DNA of 64,000 bases from Plasmopara viticola (GCA_001695595.3 MBPM02000069.1:186001-250000), one strand, 5' to 3'; counted from the stretch's first letter, positions 22,867-34,643 are shown. Translations and numbers: made by a program. Notes: generated by a model from the sequence alone, not told the origin.

Positions 22867-23934
22867 ATGTCAACATCTCCACGAACCGTGCACGCCTACG
22901 CCTCCTTCGGCAAGGGCGAAGAGAGCAAGCCTTGGGAGTACACGTCTCGTCCACTTTATGCTGAAGACGTCGAGATTAAAATCTCACATTGCGGTATCTG
23001 TGGCTCTGATATCCACACGATCGACAGCGATTGGGGTCCGACCACGTACCCATGTGTAGTGGGTCACGAAATTGTCGGTGAAGTAACCCTTGCCGGTTCT
23101 AAAGTTAAAGATTTGAAAGTTGGCGACCGTGTCGGTGTCGGGGCTCAAGTCTGGGCGTGTCTAAACAAAGACCTTAGTGCACCATGCAAAGAGTGCGCAA
23201 GTGGTGATGATGCGTACTGTGCGCACAAAGTGTGGACGTATAACGGTACGTACAAGAACGACAAGGCCACCTCGTACGGAGGTTACGCCGATTATGTGCG
23301 TGTTGCGCACGAGTACGCATTTAAGATTCCAGACAGCATTCCATCGGACGTTGCTGCTCCATTGCTCTGCGCTGGAGTCACCGTATTTACACCACTTAAA
23401 GAAGCGGGCGTGAAGCCTGGTAAGCGTGTTGGTATCGTCGGTATTGGCGGCTTGGGTCACCTTGGGATTCAATTTGCAAAAGCTATGGGTGCTGATGCCG
23501 TCGTGGCCTTTTCGACTTCACCCAATAAAGAAGCTGAAGTGCGTGCTCTTGGCGCCACTGATTTTGTCGTGTTTACGGACGAAAAACAGGCGAAAGCTGC
23601 TGCTGGATCAGTAGATGTGCTACTCATCGGTGCTAATGCCGACAATATGCCGTATATGCTATATTTGAGCTTTCTGGCAGTTCGTGGCTCATGTATAATG
23701 GTGGGTATCCCCAGCACGGACATTAAATTTCATGCTTTTGGTGTGGTGGGTAAGGGTGCTACCTTTGTGGGTAGCAACATTGGTAGCATACAGGACATTA
23801 AGGACATGTTTCAAGTGGCAGCTGCGAAGAACGTACGTCCTGTAATCCAAAAATTGCCGATGAGTCAGGTCAACGAGGGCATCAAGATGGTGCGGGATGG
23901 GTCAGTGCGCTATCGTGTCGTGCTTGAAAATTAG
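22867..23934 (+). CDS. Zinc-dependent alcohol dehydrogenase, cinnamyl-alcohol-dehydrogenase-like
   Basis: 355 residues, no intron, start ATG at 22867; the frame opens earlier only at a TTG, and ATG is the first eukaryotic start. It belongs to the zinc medium-chain dehydrogenases and resembles CAD/Adh6-type enzymes that interconvert alcohols and aldehydes. Catalytic-zinc ligands are Cys45 (in CGICGSD), His67-Glu68 (GHE) and Cys168 (LLCAG). Structural-zinc cysteines are Cys98, Cys107, Cys110 and Cys118. The dinucleotide-binding loop GIGGLGHLG is at 192-200. STSPNK at 216-221 suggests NADP(H) preference, as in CADs. No targeting signal is seen, so it is probably cytosolic. It is followed after about 470 bp by the large membrane-protein gene. 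A near-identical inverted copy lies at 58911-59978. The natural substrate cannot be told from sequence. Confidence 0.95.
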   Translation: MSTSPRTVHAYASFGKGEESKPWEYTSRPLYAEDVEIKISHCGICGSDIHTIDSDWGPTTYPCVVGHEIVGEVTLAGSKVKDLKVGDRVGVGAQVWACLNKDLSAPCKECASGDDAYCAHKVWTYNGTYKNDKATSYGGYADYVRVAHEYAFKIPDSIPSDVAAPLLCAGVTVFTPLKEAGVKPGKRVGIVGIGGLGHLGIQFAKAMGADAVVAFSTSPNKEAEVRALGATDFVVFTDEKQAKAAAGSVDVLLIGANADNMPYMLYLSFLAVRGSCIMVGIPSTDIKFHAFGVVGKGATFVGSNIGSIQDIKDMFQVAAAKNVRPVIQKLPMSQVNEGIKMVRDGSVRYRVVLEN

Positions 23935-24403
23935 ATATATGGCGGAGGATTTACATAAGGTCACAAGAATAAGGTCACAAAAAATGATCATTATATACGC
24001 AACTCGCCTGTTTATTGCTTGTTGGTGGTGTTAAACTGGTACTATGGCTGTTGTAACTAAGGCGTTTTTTAAGTACCATCGCGACCCTTCGCCTCTACAG
24101 CTAGGTAGCGAAATATAGTTAAGTTTAAATCTTTCAATATAGCAAATGCATGATGGAAAGACCAAGAGACTGTTAAGTTGTAGGAATAGGCAATTTCATT
24201 GCTATTAGTAGTGTTGACTCCCAGAATTTATGCTTTTTAAAGTATGAATAGGCTCATCTTTAAAGTACCACACTTTGGCAAAAATTCCAGTCTAGTACTT
24301 GTTGCATAATAGCGATTAGCTTGGTCGTTGAAACGACTGCAGCCTTAAAGAGTCGCCAAGCTCTTCTTGAAGCCAACTTTTGCATCACCAAATCTTCAGG
24401 TGG
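23935..24403 (+). other. Spacer between the ADH and the large gene
   Basis: It holds the ADH 3' region and the promoter of the large gene. The bases just before 24404 are conserved in the inverted copy (CTGCAG...GCCAAC...CACCAAA), which suggests 5' leader sequence. No other gene is seen. Confidence 0.5.
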
Positions 24404-27400
24404 ATGGCAACTAAAGATCGCCCACTTCCAGGCCAGATTCCCACAATCGACGATTGCACCATCAGAGAAACCTTTTCTCGACAAGAAATTGCCATCATTA
24501 CCAGTCCTACTAATCAAATAATCTCAAGCGCAGATTGTCCAAAACACCCAGTGTCACCAAACAAACAACCCATGACCTCTCGTCCATCAACTCCTGTGGG
24601 GTGGACGACTGAAGGTGTAGATGAAAGTGCTACTCCAAGCGATGATATTGATGCTCAAAAACGAGATACTGCAAATGACAACGTACCGAATTCATTGATT
24701 AGAACCGGATCCACCTTAATCAATTCATCGTCTACCTCATTACCCGTGCATCCTCTTTTGCAACAGACTCCAGTTCAGCCGCAATCTCCTCGCACAACAT
24801 CAAGTCAAATGAGATCTCCTCGGCGAGGCAGCATTGTACTTGACCCAAACGAGAGTTCTTCGACTCCTACTCAACCATATCGTCGGCAAACGATGGGAAG
24901 AAAGAACAGTGGAGCACGAGCAGCATCGCGACTTTTGAGACAGATTGGACGCTCGAATTCGGTTCCAAAGCTTCAGGAACGACAAGCTGTTTTACAGGCT
25001 AAAAATCTTGGTGACAACAAAAACCCAGGCGACACGGATGAATTGACCTTTACGCTACCAGAATTGTCGAACGATGGGGATATGACAGGACGGACTGTAC
25101 TAGAAAAGTGGCCAACTGACCACGTGATGGTACTCTATATGCTCTCACGATACGCCGTGTGTGCGCGTACGAAAGAAGAAAAAGAGTCGTGGATTCGTCA
25201 GATCCCGTTGTTAGTATTAATGTATGAAGGAATTGCGGCTGGAGCTATCAACTTTGATTATGCACCGGCAGCGATGGTCATAGCACAAGAAGGACGGCCG
25301 AAGCGCATTTGGATGAACACAACACAAGATGGAAAGTCTGCGATCGACGACTTGCGTGAAGCCAATTTAATCAACGGTTTAAAGCTCTCGACCAAAGATT
25401 ACCATTCTGTTACGGCGTTTCAAGTCTCTTTTCGAGGACTTCAGCTGCTGTCTCAAGTCAGTAAAGAATTGATTGCAAAAGTCGACCTGTTTATTTTTGC
25501 TCCCAAACCTTATCGTCGTGAACTTTTGAAAATCCGGTACATTCCGATCCGAGACCCACCAGACGTCGAGGCAGTCTTGGAGACAAAGGTCCCTGCGTGG
25601 ACGTATACAAACGAAAATGACGAGCAGGTTACGGTCGATAACAGGAGAATCAATCAAGTTGAAAATGACAAAGAGCCTGAGTTTAATGAAGAAGGTCGAT
25701 TCATTTTGGAATCGATCGGATATTTTCGATACTCTGGCGTCACGGAGACTGAAGACGTGTCGTATGTCTCCAGTCCTTTTGTTCCACAGTGTGTACGTAG
25801 CTTAGAAGCTTCTCAACAATTGTCTTCGAATGCTCATCGAGCATTGGAAGCTGCCAGTGGCCAGTCCAACATTCGGGATACCCTTTCCGAAGCGATTGTA
25901 TTGGCCAATCCAGTCTGTTTAGTCGGTGAGTGGATCCCGTTTGGTTCAAACCAAATTGTTGCTCTTAACGAACGTCTCGGATCAATGGACCGATGCCAAG
26001 GAGGACTCTTTACGTCTCTCATTGACGATCGTCCCACGGATACGCAGTTTGAAGTTCCTCCTGGTCTCACTGAGGTGCGGATCCTCGACTACGATCCGGT
26101 TCGATATATCAACTTTGAGGCTGAGATAAATTTTCCAGAAGATGATGGGATCGTACAAGTTGAAAACTTTGGCATTCACCTCAATGTCGATGGTACAATT
26201 TTCTACGGAATCAAAGTAGATGCTATCTTGGACAAACGAGCCGACCGCATTTCAGTGGACTTATTGTCTCGATTACTGGTTGATATCCACCAAGATTCGT
26301 CTGAAATCATGGACGATCTCCTTTCTTCGTACCAAACGAGTTTACTAGACATGGTCTTTCTAGGAGATATTGCCAATCGTGGCAAGTTCAATATGATCAT
26401 GGCGGATCGAATTGACCCATTCTTGCCTGGGTTGGAATACATGGATCGAGGGGATTTTGAAAACGAATTGAAGCAAGTACTGGGTGATATACACTGTGCG
26501 TACGATATTGGTGATGATAGCGTTTTAATCGTCGGAAGAGATGGAATGCTTATTGCTGGATCTGCTTCGAAACGCTTTGAAAAGATCTTTATCGCGTACT
26601 TTTCGCTTCTATGTCGAGAAATGTTCTTGCGCAGTTTCTTCACGCGCATTTTCGTGCTCGAAGAATTGCTTAAACTCATTCGGGAGCTCATTTTTTGTGC
26701 CAAGGAGGATCCGCATCACCTTGTTACAATTCGAGGCAAGCTGAACCAGGCAACAAACGACCTCATTCTTGTACGTCAATTCTTTTCTGTGGTTTCACGT
26801 GCGCTTCGTACATGTTAATTCTCTTTTACTGCATGATTACAGTTTACTGATACACTAGGGTATCTTCTCGAGTCGCTAGAATTTGTCAAGATTCCAGAAA
26901 AATCAATTGATGCGAGCGAAGAAGAAGAATTGATATTCAGCTACTTGGATTTGAAAAAACAGCACCACGATATTTTACTCCGTGCTCGTGATTTAGTAAA
27001 ATTGGTGCAAGGGGCAAAGTATGAAATTGTCAATTTGCGACAAATGGCCGAAGTGCTTAATACTTCTGAGCTTGAAGATATTTTCAAGACCGTAGAGGGC
27101 AATACAAAGACGCTTGCTGACTCGTCTCTGACGGTAGCACAGTGTGGATCGTCCTTGGAACTCGTGCAAGTGTTGTTAGCTGGGAGCTTCGCTTTCACTC
27201 TTTTGGATCGAATTCCGGGAGGGAGTTTAAATGTTGAAATGCCAGAATGGGTGGCAACAGCTTTTGCCAAGTCGATAATCGAAGTGCCTTTGCTCTTCTT
27301 TGTACTAAATATGCTTTGGATGGCTGGTTGCATCTATGCATTGATAAGGTTTAAGAAGAAAAAGAGTCATGAGAAAGAGTATGGGCGACGAACTTTGCGT

Positions 27401-28042
27401 ATTAAGGTGAACAAAAAGATTGATATCGATAACTTTGAGAAATTTCTTGGCTCCCGCGTGCTGGAAAAGCAAGAAAGTGTGTCGCAACTTGCATCCGAGG
27501 TCCGTCGTGTTGTGTGGAAAGATCTTGGTCTTCAAGCATGCAGTGATGAACGAGCTCACCCACGTCGAAGCGTCGCTTACGCTAAAGGGTCGTTAACATG
27601 GAAGCACAAATTGACTGACGCGCTTATGGCTCGACTGGGTAAATGGCAGGCTCGTAAAAGCAACGAGTTAAATGGAATTACTGCAGCACCGGCAGGCAAC
27701 GTGGCACTTTCTAATGCTACGTCTGGTTTGTTGGAGTGTGGAATTCCAGTGGAGGTTGAGGTGGAGTATGACAGTCGTTATGGCTTTTTGCTTTTTGTCA
27801 CTTTTAAATTTCAAATTCGAGGCAAGAAAAGTCCATTGCTTCAACAGATGCGAAAAATCTTAAGAGAACGCTTTCGACTAGGAAGCAGAACAATTTCAAT
27901 GCCAAAAGGGTTGCCGGATCCAAACGCGTGTCCGCGCAATGAGACACTGATCTTAGAGGAAGAATTGATGAGCTGGTTTGCCATGGAAATGAAGCAACAC
28001 GGTGTCATCAAAAACATTGATACATTAGTGAGTGCGCCTTAG
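24404..28042 (+). CDS. Large predicted membrane protein of unknown function (two exons)
   Basis: Exon 1 is 24404-26770 and exon 2 is 26843-28042, giving 1188 residues. The intron (26771-26842, 72 bp, phase 0) begins GTACGT and ends TTACAG; splicing it out keeps one frame. The frame opens at a TTG (24380), but the first ATG is 24404. Residues 1 to about 210 are Ser/Thr/Pro-rich with a basic patch (RRQTMGRKNSGARAASRLLR), likely disordered. A long globular part follows. Near the C-terminus are a helical stretch and two hydrophobic segments at about 895-915 and 933-958, separated by IPGG and acidic residues and followed by a lysine cluster (KKKK). A tail of about 230 residues is probably cytosolic. 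The helix-then-two-membrane-segments layout recalls CorA-type proteins, but no GMN motif is present. I do not recognise the family; it may be an oomycete-specific protein. A decayed copy lies at 57061-58452. Confidence 0.85.
26771..26842 (+). other. Intron of the large gene
   Basis: 72 bp with GTACGT at the 5' end, TTACAG at the 3' end and a pyrimidine-rich tract (TTCTCTTTTACTGCA) before the acceptor. Unspliced, the frame stops at 26816-26818. Joining 26770 to 26843 continues the protein from NDLIL into FTDTLGYLL without a frame change. Confidence 0.85.
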
Positions 28043-30169
28043 CTGATGAAGAGGAACATCCGTGCCGATTTGATTACTACCTCGCGCTAAATTGGATTAT
28101 CATGCGGTGGAGAAGACTTGGCAATTCCTGAGACTTAGCCGTAGAGTGCTAATGACTGTGATGATTACGACAGTAATCTTTCGATTGGGTAGAAGAATCG
28201 AAGCACCGTACCACGTGCACATTCGTAAAGGTTTGCGTGGTAGACTTGCTTAACCTTTTCCGCTTGGTAGACACGCAAGCTTTCCTTTTTCCACGCTAGC
28301 GTTCCGACTTTGAAACTTGCATCAAATTAGTGAGCTTCTTAATCATTCAAATATTCACCCCGCTTATTAACGCAGCATTGAATGTGTCTCGCCAAGTCGC
28401 ATCAAAATAGTTGTGGTATCAACACATCCAAGTGTCCTTGCAATGCAATGTGCATTAGACTCATCTCTCGGTCTTCTGTTGCAAGTTAGTCAAACATGCC
28501 TGCACTCATGGACATCTCACAAGACCTTCTGCTATCGAATCAAGAAAAAAAATCGGATGTCTCCTACTTTTGCTCCAATTTTGGTCTTGAGTATACTGTC
28601 AAATTTTAGTTCGCTATAGCCTCACACCTTCTTGCCGGCAGTCTAAACAGACTAACAAAGCACCTTTAACTATACGATTGATGACCTAAGAACACGCGTT
28701 GGCTGCACTGGCCATGTAATTAGACACTAGCTTTAATGCTTCACGAAAAGCACATTCTTCACGCGTTAGACACAACCCGTTTATTAAGTTAAAGATCAAA
28801 ACAAGGGTTTTTAAAGTTCAAGAGAAAAGGGAAATTCGTAGGACATGATAATTGGCCTTTGACATTCAAAAGTCGCAGTCATGGGTACATATTTCAAATG
28901 TAAAGCTTCTTGCTTTTCAAGCATATCGTCCTAATTTTTTTTATTAAAGACAATCGATGACAAGATCCATTACGATACGCATATTGACGAGAGCTGTTGA
29001 ATTCACACCAGGTGGATTTTTCATTTCGGAGGATCGACAACACTCGGTGCATGTCGAGAGAGATACTGACAGCTAGTTGAGCTTTATGCGTCGTCGAAAC
29101 ATTCCATTAGCAGCCAACCCTGATAGAGTCCCAAGTCCCGCGATGTCATACAGCGCATATTGCATATAAATGCCTTGAAAGCTGATTCTTAAAAGCAAAA
29201 CATGCTAAATCCCAACAATAGTCGGCAGCTTCCAAATTTGCCCACGGCTACGATCCTTTCACCTTCACTACCAGCGTCACTTTATCAATCATGGTGCAAG
29301 ATGCTGGCGGCGGAGGTCGGTCACAAGAATTCTTCTCTCTGGACCAATCAGCTTTCTTGTTCGGGTCCGCAGCTCTACTCACCGTCATCGAGCCACCTAC
29401 AACCTCGCGTCTATTTTTTTGTGCAGTCAGGAATCCGGACTCCTGTACTCTCATGCAGTGTTGCTGGATGTTCGACAATCACGAAACACTCATCATAGAG
29501 GGCATATTTACGCCGCACTGAGTCTTTTGCAATTCATTTCGACGTTGTGTGGTGAAGTAAGTGTTACAGTCGAAAGAGCTATTGAACGCGAAAGCCAGCT
29601 TCTAAATAAGTGTGTCGTTGTGTAGAATGGCAACCGGTTGCTCTCAATTATCCGAAATGTCGCCATGCTGAGTCGTGGGAGGCGCCGCGGGTATACACCG
29701 GCTAAGAAGAAGTCCCATTATCGGCACCCAAATAGATACTGGCCAGTTCTTTGGAACTGAGTTTACGCGCATTAACATTAACCCCAGTGCGCCGGTAAAA
29801 ACTAAATGGCTATACTGGAAGAGGTCGCCGCTTCCTTGCAAGTTGTGCAGCTATTCGGTCTGGTGTGCTTAATTGCATTGCTATAAAGAATTGATACATA
29901 GGCTGTGTGGTGAAGAAAGCCCTTAAGAGGCGCGTTTCTAAAAAGACTACATGGTAAGCGCTATTAAATGGAAACAGAGATCGTGTTTTTACCTATGGTG
30001 TATGTGACGTAAAAGAAGATAACAACCGAGGGCAAAAAATCTTGTATTCAACGCAACATTGATATGGTTATACCAATATCTCTTTTAAAATCTGTTCATT
30101 GTACTTGGGTCCTACACCAGTTCACAAGCGTATGGCAGATATTCCAAGGTTCCTTGTGCCAAGGGACAC
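28043..30169. other. Spacer between the large gene and the third PME gene
   Basis: Frames of up to 98 codons occur (29202-29498 and 29291-29521 plus) without a recognisable domain. The minus strand near 28200-28330 gives a protein-like run (KVGTLAWKKESLRVYQAEK), perhaps an old gene relic, but I cannot name it. No RNA gene or clear repeat is seen. Confidence 0.35.
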
Positions 30170-31270
30170 TTACAGGAAAGCAGTGTCGACAAAGAACTTC
30201 TTGTCAAAGTCGTTGCCAAGGATATCGGTGATGACCTTGGCCGCGTCCAACTGTCCGCTAAATGCCACGCGTTTATCGGTGGCTGCACCAGCGCCCGTGT
30301 TGTTGAACTCCTTGAAGTACACATTGTCAGTGGACTGGTTCTTGTAAGTCTTCCATCCTTTGGGGTTGACGACCGAATCAAGCCAGCTGTTCTGGAAAAC
30401 AGCGCGAGCATACAAACCCCACGGTTGACCCAAGTAAGTGATGCCAACTGATCCATTAACGCTGTAGACAGCAGAATCAGTGATGACAAACTCGGATTGG
30501 ACTTCGCTTTGGTTGTTGCCATTAGCGGTGATCCAGCCTTTACCAGTGGTCTGAATTTGGCACGACTGAAACCACGCCATGGCATACTTGCCACTAATGA
30601 GGTTCTCGGCACCTTCAATGAAAGTACCAACGTATAGCTGAAGGCCTTTGTTTGCAGTCAGAGCACCACGTGCGCTCTTAATTTGACAGCTGTAGAAACC
30701 GTAGTCCGAATCGTCGACGTACACGGCGCCAGCACGTCCATGGTCCTCCGTCGCGCTCGCAGTGTTTTCAATGTTCACATTGTACACTTTCACGCCGGTT
30801 CCGGATTTGAATCCCAGTGTGCTCGACATGAGGTTGCGGTTGTTTTCAACCTCAGGTGGAAGGTCATCGGCTGCCTTGTCGAAAGTGATAGTCACCTGGT
30901 TGGATGCGTACGAATTCGTATTGCAAGTGTATCCTTGGATCACGAGAGGCCCCGCAAGGTTCGGAACGAGCACTTGCTCATTGTAAATGCCCGGGTAAAT
31001 GAAGAGGGTGTGTTCATCCGTCGTGTTGGAGAGGTTGGCTATGCCCTCGGCAATTGTCTTGAAGGTGGTAGGACGAGTGCCCGTACCATCGACGACGATG
31101 GAATTATGCGGGGGCTCAATCCTTCCGTCGGGACCATTGCACGATTCCTTTGTGAGAGGGGGAGCCATCTGTCCGTTCCACTCCGTCGGACTACCACAAT
31201 CGGTCTCAGGAGAAGCTCCAACGAACGCGAGGCCCGCGAGTGTCACGAGAGGGGTTGCCAAAACTTTCAT
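30170..31270 (-). CDS. Secreted pectin methylesterase-like protein, catalytic residues replaced
   Basis: 366 residues, single exon, ATG at 31270, with a signal peptide ending near residue 19 (PLVTLAGLAFVGAS). The CE8 fold is recognisable along the whole length, including GIYNE at 94-98, GYTCNTNSYA near 113-122 and the AFSGQLDAAK block near 336-345. By alignment with the active PMEs of this window every key position is changed: Gln167 to Arg179, Gln189-Asp190-Thr191 to Arg201-Gly202-Ala203, Asp211 to Asn223, and Arg271 to Gln282. It should not hydrolyse pectin by the known mechanism. Yet the ORF is uninterrupted, the cysteines are kept and an initiator motif is present, so it is probably an expressed pseudoenzyme and not a fresh relic. 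It may bind pectin or a plant PME inhibitor (inference). The closest relatives are at 46936-48036 and the pseudogene at 45017-46085. Confidence 0.9.
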   Translation of the reverse strand: MKVLATPLVTLAGLAFVGASPETDCGSPTEWNGQMAPPLTKESCNGPDGRIEPPHNSIVVDGTGTRPTTFKTIAEGIANLSNTTDEHTLFIYPGIYNEQVLVPNLAGPLVIQGYTCNTNSYASNQVTITFDKAADDLPPEVENNRNLMSSTLGFKSGTGVKVYNVNIENTASATEDHGRAGAVYVDDSDYGFYSCQIKSARGALTANKGLQLYVGTFIEGAENLISGKYAMAWFQSCQIQTTGKGWITANGNNQSEVQSEFVITDSAVYSVNGSVGITYLGQPWGLYARAVFQNSWLDSVVNPKGWKTYKNQSTDNVYFKEFNNTGAGAATDKRVAFSGQLDAAKVITDILGNDFDKKFFVDTAFL

Positions 31271-31282
31271 TGTTCAATCGGC

Positions 31283-31305
31283 TGAAGATTGTAGAATGAG
31301 GCTTA
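31283..31305 (-). promoter_or_regulatory. Oomycete initiator-like motif of the third PME gene
   Basis: On the minus strand GCCTCATTCTACAATCTTC begins 33 bp upstream of the ATG. It fits the oomycete core promoter very well: Inr CTCATTCT followed by a CAA(A/T)-type flank. This supports expression of the catalytically altered PME. Confidence 0.65.
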
Positions 31306-32126
31306 AAGAGGTGTCGCTGGCTGCCGCTGCACATCATAAAAAAATATCCTCGAGCGGGGTGTCGCTGGGCGTCGAATTGAGACAATTGTGGCGATCTGCT
31401 GTTTGATGTGTTAAAAGGAGGTCGCCTAAACGCGTTTATCTGTGTGATCTGTTGAAAAAACGAAGGGCCAACCAGAAAACAGTTCTGGCACATTACCGCA
31501 TACAGCGCTCGATTGGTATGGCCAAACCTTTGCGCAAAAACTTGCTTTCTCGTATTCCCTGTGCCAATATCGCCTTCTTTTCTCTTTTTGACTTTTTTTT
31601 CTGAATCATGTATTCAGCACCTAGACCAAGACAGACCGCCAACCTCTATGTGTGGAATGTTCGAAAAAACTTCTGGGTTCATTGGACAAGTCATCATGTC
31701 TCTTTTCATCCGCTTATCAAGAAAACATGGTTGAAAGGAGCGGGTGCACATCACATATGATGATCGAGCAAGTGCAATGTCGCAGACGTAAACCAAGCGT
31801 GCCGTCTTTGCGGTAGTGAGTGTCCTTACGGAGTAAGAGGATCCATTGATCGAAGATAGGACTGCGACCAAAATCTTACGAACGAAATGTCATTGGTGTT
31901 ATATGGTAAAATCAAAGAAGCAATTTCGTCATAAGCCCATATCCACTAATTGATTGGTCGGATTTGGTCAACACTTTTGCGCAATTATACGTCGCCAACG
32001 TGGCAGCGCGAAAAGGCCATAATTACGCAATTAAACAGATGTTTCGCCTAGGGTTGTAGCTTTGCATAGCTACTTATAAAAAATTACTTCAGAACATCGA
32101 AGGAGCCTTTCCATATGACAAACACT
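31306..32126. other. PME upstream region, no gene
   Basis: Part of this stretch (31500-31630) resembles 51720-51840, with shared TATGGCCAA, GCGCGAAAACT/GCGCAAAAACT, CTTTTTGA and CATGTATTCAGC/CATGCATTTAGC. It lies upstream of the PME relic at 51195-51510, so it is a duplicated PME promoter region. Nothing else is recognised. Confidence 0.45.
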
Positions 32127-33110
32127 ATGCTTCACTTCCTGCCACCGCCAGAAATAGTCTGCAAGTCCTTGAACGACGCTCGCGATGCTATAAACACGCA
32201 CGCACTATGCGTGATAGAAAACGTGGTGAAGTAGTGAAGTAAAAGGGTCGACGCTTGTCTGTTCGCAGTCGAGATAATCATAGAAATGTCGCTTCGGGGC
32301 TACGCCAGCGTACAAGCACCAGTCGTGCTGCTTATACTCTATGCAGCTGCAGTATTAGATATACAGCTCACAATGAATGGGCAGTAGTGGTTATCAACGC
32401 GCAGCACAATCATGCTCCGTTTGTCGACCCATTTATACATTCGCGAGACCATGCTTTAAATGATTATCACCAATCTGTACTCGATTTGCGCCGTGTTGGC
32501 ACAACACCTTAAAACGAAGAGGCTATGGCTACACCTCGTGATATTTACAACATCTGTCAGGCAGGGCGCCATCGTGTACTAGAAGGCCGGTCCACGCGTG
32601 CGGCTTTGTTTGACAATTTGGCGGCCATTGACACCAGTGCCCCACATTTTAGGCAAATTAACAATCAGCAAAACCTAACCTATCGTTTATTTACTTTGTC
32701 TTCTACCAAAACAATTTGCCCCAGATCTAGTGCCGGGATGCTTTTGCATATTGATGCAACAAAGAAGACAAATCATTTCGGATTCCCGTCATTGCGTATT
32801 GTTGGAGCGACGGCCACCGTCAAAACCTCCACCTTTGCGTATAGCCTCATAGGAAGGAGAACTACATGTGGACGATATGCTTTCCCCGAGAGGTGTTCAA
32901 CGACTTCGGTATTGAGCCAAATACCTTTAAGATCGAGTGCGAGCATGCGCCTTTTGAGCTTGCTAATAAATTTGCAGACTGCCTTCTTTGTTACTTGCAC
33001 ATGAACAAGAACATACTGTCGCGGCTGAGACAAACATTAACTTCAGCTGTGGCATTTTACATCAACGGAAAACTCTTGTGTCACCGTTCACTGTCACCAA
33101 CCTTGACGAC
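32127..33110 (+). pseudogene. MULE transposase pseudogene, second copy (FAR1-type)
   Basis: Plus-strand reading with frame changes starts at an ATG (32127) with LPPPEIVCKSLNDARDAINTHA, typical of the N-terminus of oomycete MULE proteins. The FAR1-like part follows (TSRAAYTLCSCSIRY, then WAVVVINAQHNHAP near 32380-32420). Next come ATPRDIYNICQ and LEGRSTRAALFDNLAAI near 32525-32630, then LLHIDATKKTNHFGFPSL with the first catalytic Asp near 32740-32790, and a segment near 32995-33060 (HMNKNILSRLRQT) that corresponds to CRWHINKNI of relatives. It is inactive because of stops and frameshifts. Terminal repeats were not found. Confidence 0.7.
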
Positions 33111-34640
33111 CAGTCATAGAAAATTAAAAAAAATCGGATGTGCCATTAATGCAACATCTTGCGAATGGCTTATTTACTTGTCGCGGCTATTTTACGCGAC
33201 AAAATTCACTTTGGTCTTGTTTCCACGTCGCGTTGCGTATATTCTTATCTAGCGTCTTCAAAGTGGCGTCGCTTGATGAGCACAAAAGCTCAAAAATGAC
33301 GAAGTTAGTCGTGACGACCTTACATCTGATGACATATACAATGCGTAATCCAAATTATTTTGTCCTCTTTGTCTTTGTTGCGAATTATAATACTGGCACC
33401 TTACGAGATCATCAGCTGGAATGTTGTTGTCCACGAATCTGTAAAAGGATTCATGGCATTGAGTCTTAGAAGATAGTTTTCCTACGCCGTACACAGTGAC
33501 GCGTAAATTGTGTAGATGAGGATCACCAGCTTGTTAAGTAGCTTATAGCTTTGATTGGTGCAAGACACATAGCACGAATTTACTTATTTTTGCGCCGGGT
33601 ATCTTCTTTCAGACGGCTTGATCGGTCTTACTAGTACTCAAAACGCAAATTCAGCCTTCGTCTTTAAGACGAGCAGCCAGTGGCGAAGTCGCTTGCGTCA
33701 TACACGGCGCGGAAAGGCTATGACTAGATTGGAGCATCAGTCAAAATATTTTTAGACATCGGATGATATTGATACTTATATCAACACGATCCGTTTTCCG
33801 CAGAGCGACAACAACTGAACCGTTCCAGCATAGTCCTTTTAATCTCGCACAAATACATTGTTGGCCTAAATCACTCACGCATTTTAGTCGAATATTTGAG
33901 TGTTGACTTGTACGATCTGGAGTCAACTATCTGGATCGGCTTGTGTACCATCTCTGCTCAAAATGGCGCCCCCACCAGGATTTACATGCTTCGATCACTT
34001 TGAGCTTGAGCTTGTTGATATAATTGAAGTGCTCGTACCGCTCTGTACCTTTATTCAACTTCGATACTTCTCGGAGCGCCTGTGCACAATAGTGTCTTCA
34101 AAATAAGTCAGCGCAACAGACACAGCACAAGGGGTACCACGCGATTCAATTTTAGGCGCAACTTTAAGCCTCGCGGCATCATGGGTCAAAGCCAACACAT
34201 TTTGTTAAATGCACTGACTACCACTAGTGAAACTTATCGCATATACCATATGTCGTCGAGTGAGTAGATGGCTCTTTAAGTAGTGCTTCTAGCCATGAAT
34301 TAGAGTGCAATAACTACCACTTGCAGAATGTCGGTAGGCCTGACCAGCACATAGCAGATACCGCTAAGCAAACCAATGAAGCTTAAAGCAGTGCTGCGAA
34401 CCTTGGCTTTAAAGGTCAGTGTTTTTCGATGGATTGGAGTCTGCACCGAAGAAGATCATTACATTTAGGCTACAAATTCCAAAGCAGTATGGGCCATATA
34501 TTAAAGCAGTAAAGTAGAGGCTCGAGGTGCCTGGGAGGGTTCATCGATATGTCTTTTTATATGTCGCATATCGGATCAGTGTAGCAGATTTGTGCTTTCC
34601 GTCAAGGAGAGGGTGACTCGGTACTAATGAGCGAGGCGTC
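33110..34640. other. Spacer, no gene recognised
   Basis: Short frames only (up to 109 codons at 33140-33469). Part of this may be the C-terminal remainder of the MULE, but I could not match motifs. No RNA gene is seen. Confidence 0.3.
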
Positions 34641-34643
34641 AGC

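Larger units (their letters stand above)
22590..28042 (+). repeat. Inverted segmental duplication, arm 1 (ADH plus large gene)
   Basis: This block matches 57060-60240 in reverse orientation. The match starts about 270 bp upstream of the ADH coding region (shared AAGATGGAT, GAGAAAAAA, CTAATATCTCA and CCGTCACACGTCCCA), covers the whole ADH gene, and continues through the large gene. Arm 2 has lost the middle of the large gene. Confidence 0.85.

Noticed and set aside
24380..24403. TTG as start of the large gene, eight residues upstream
   Set aside because: Eukaryotic genes rarely start at TTG, the first ATG is at 24404, and the pseudogene copy has lost exactly that ATG (ATA).
32525..33004. 159-codon frame as an independent gene
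   Set aside because: It is the middle part of a MULE transposase pseudogene that begins at 32127 in another frame.
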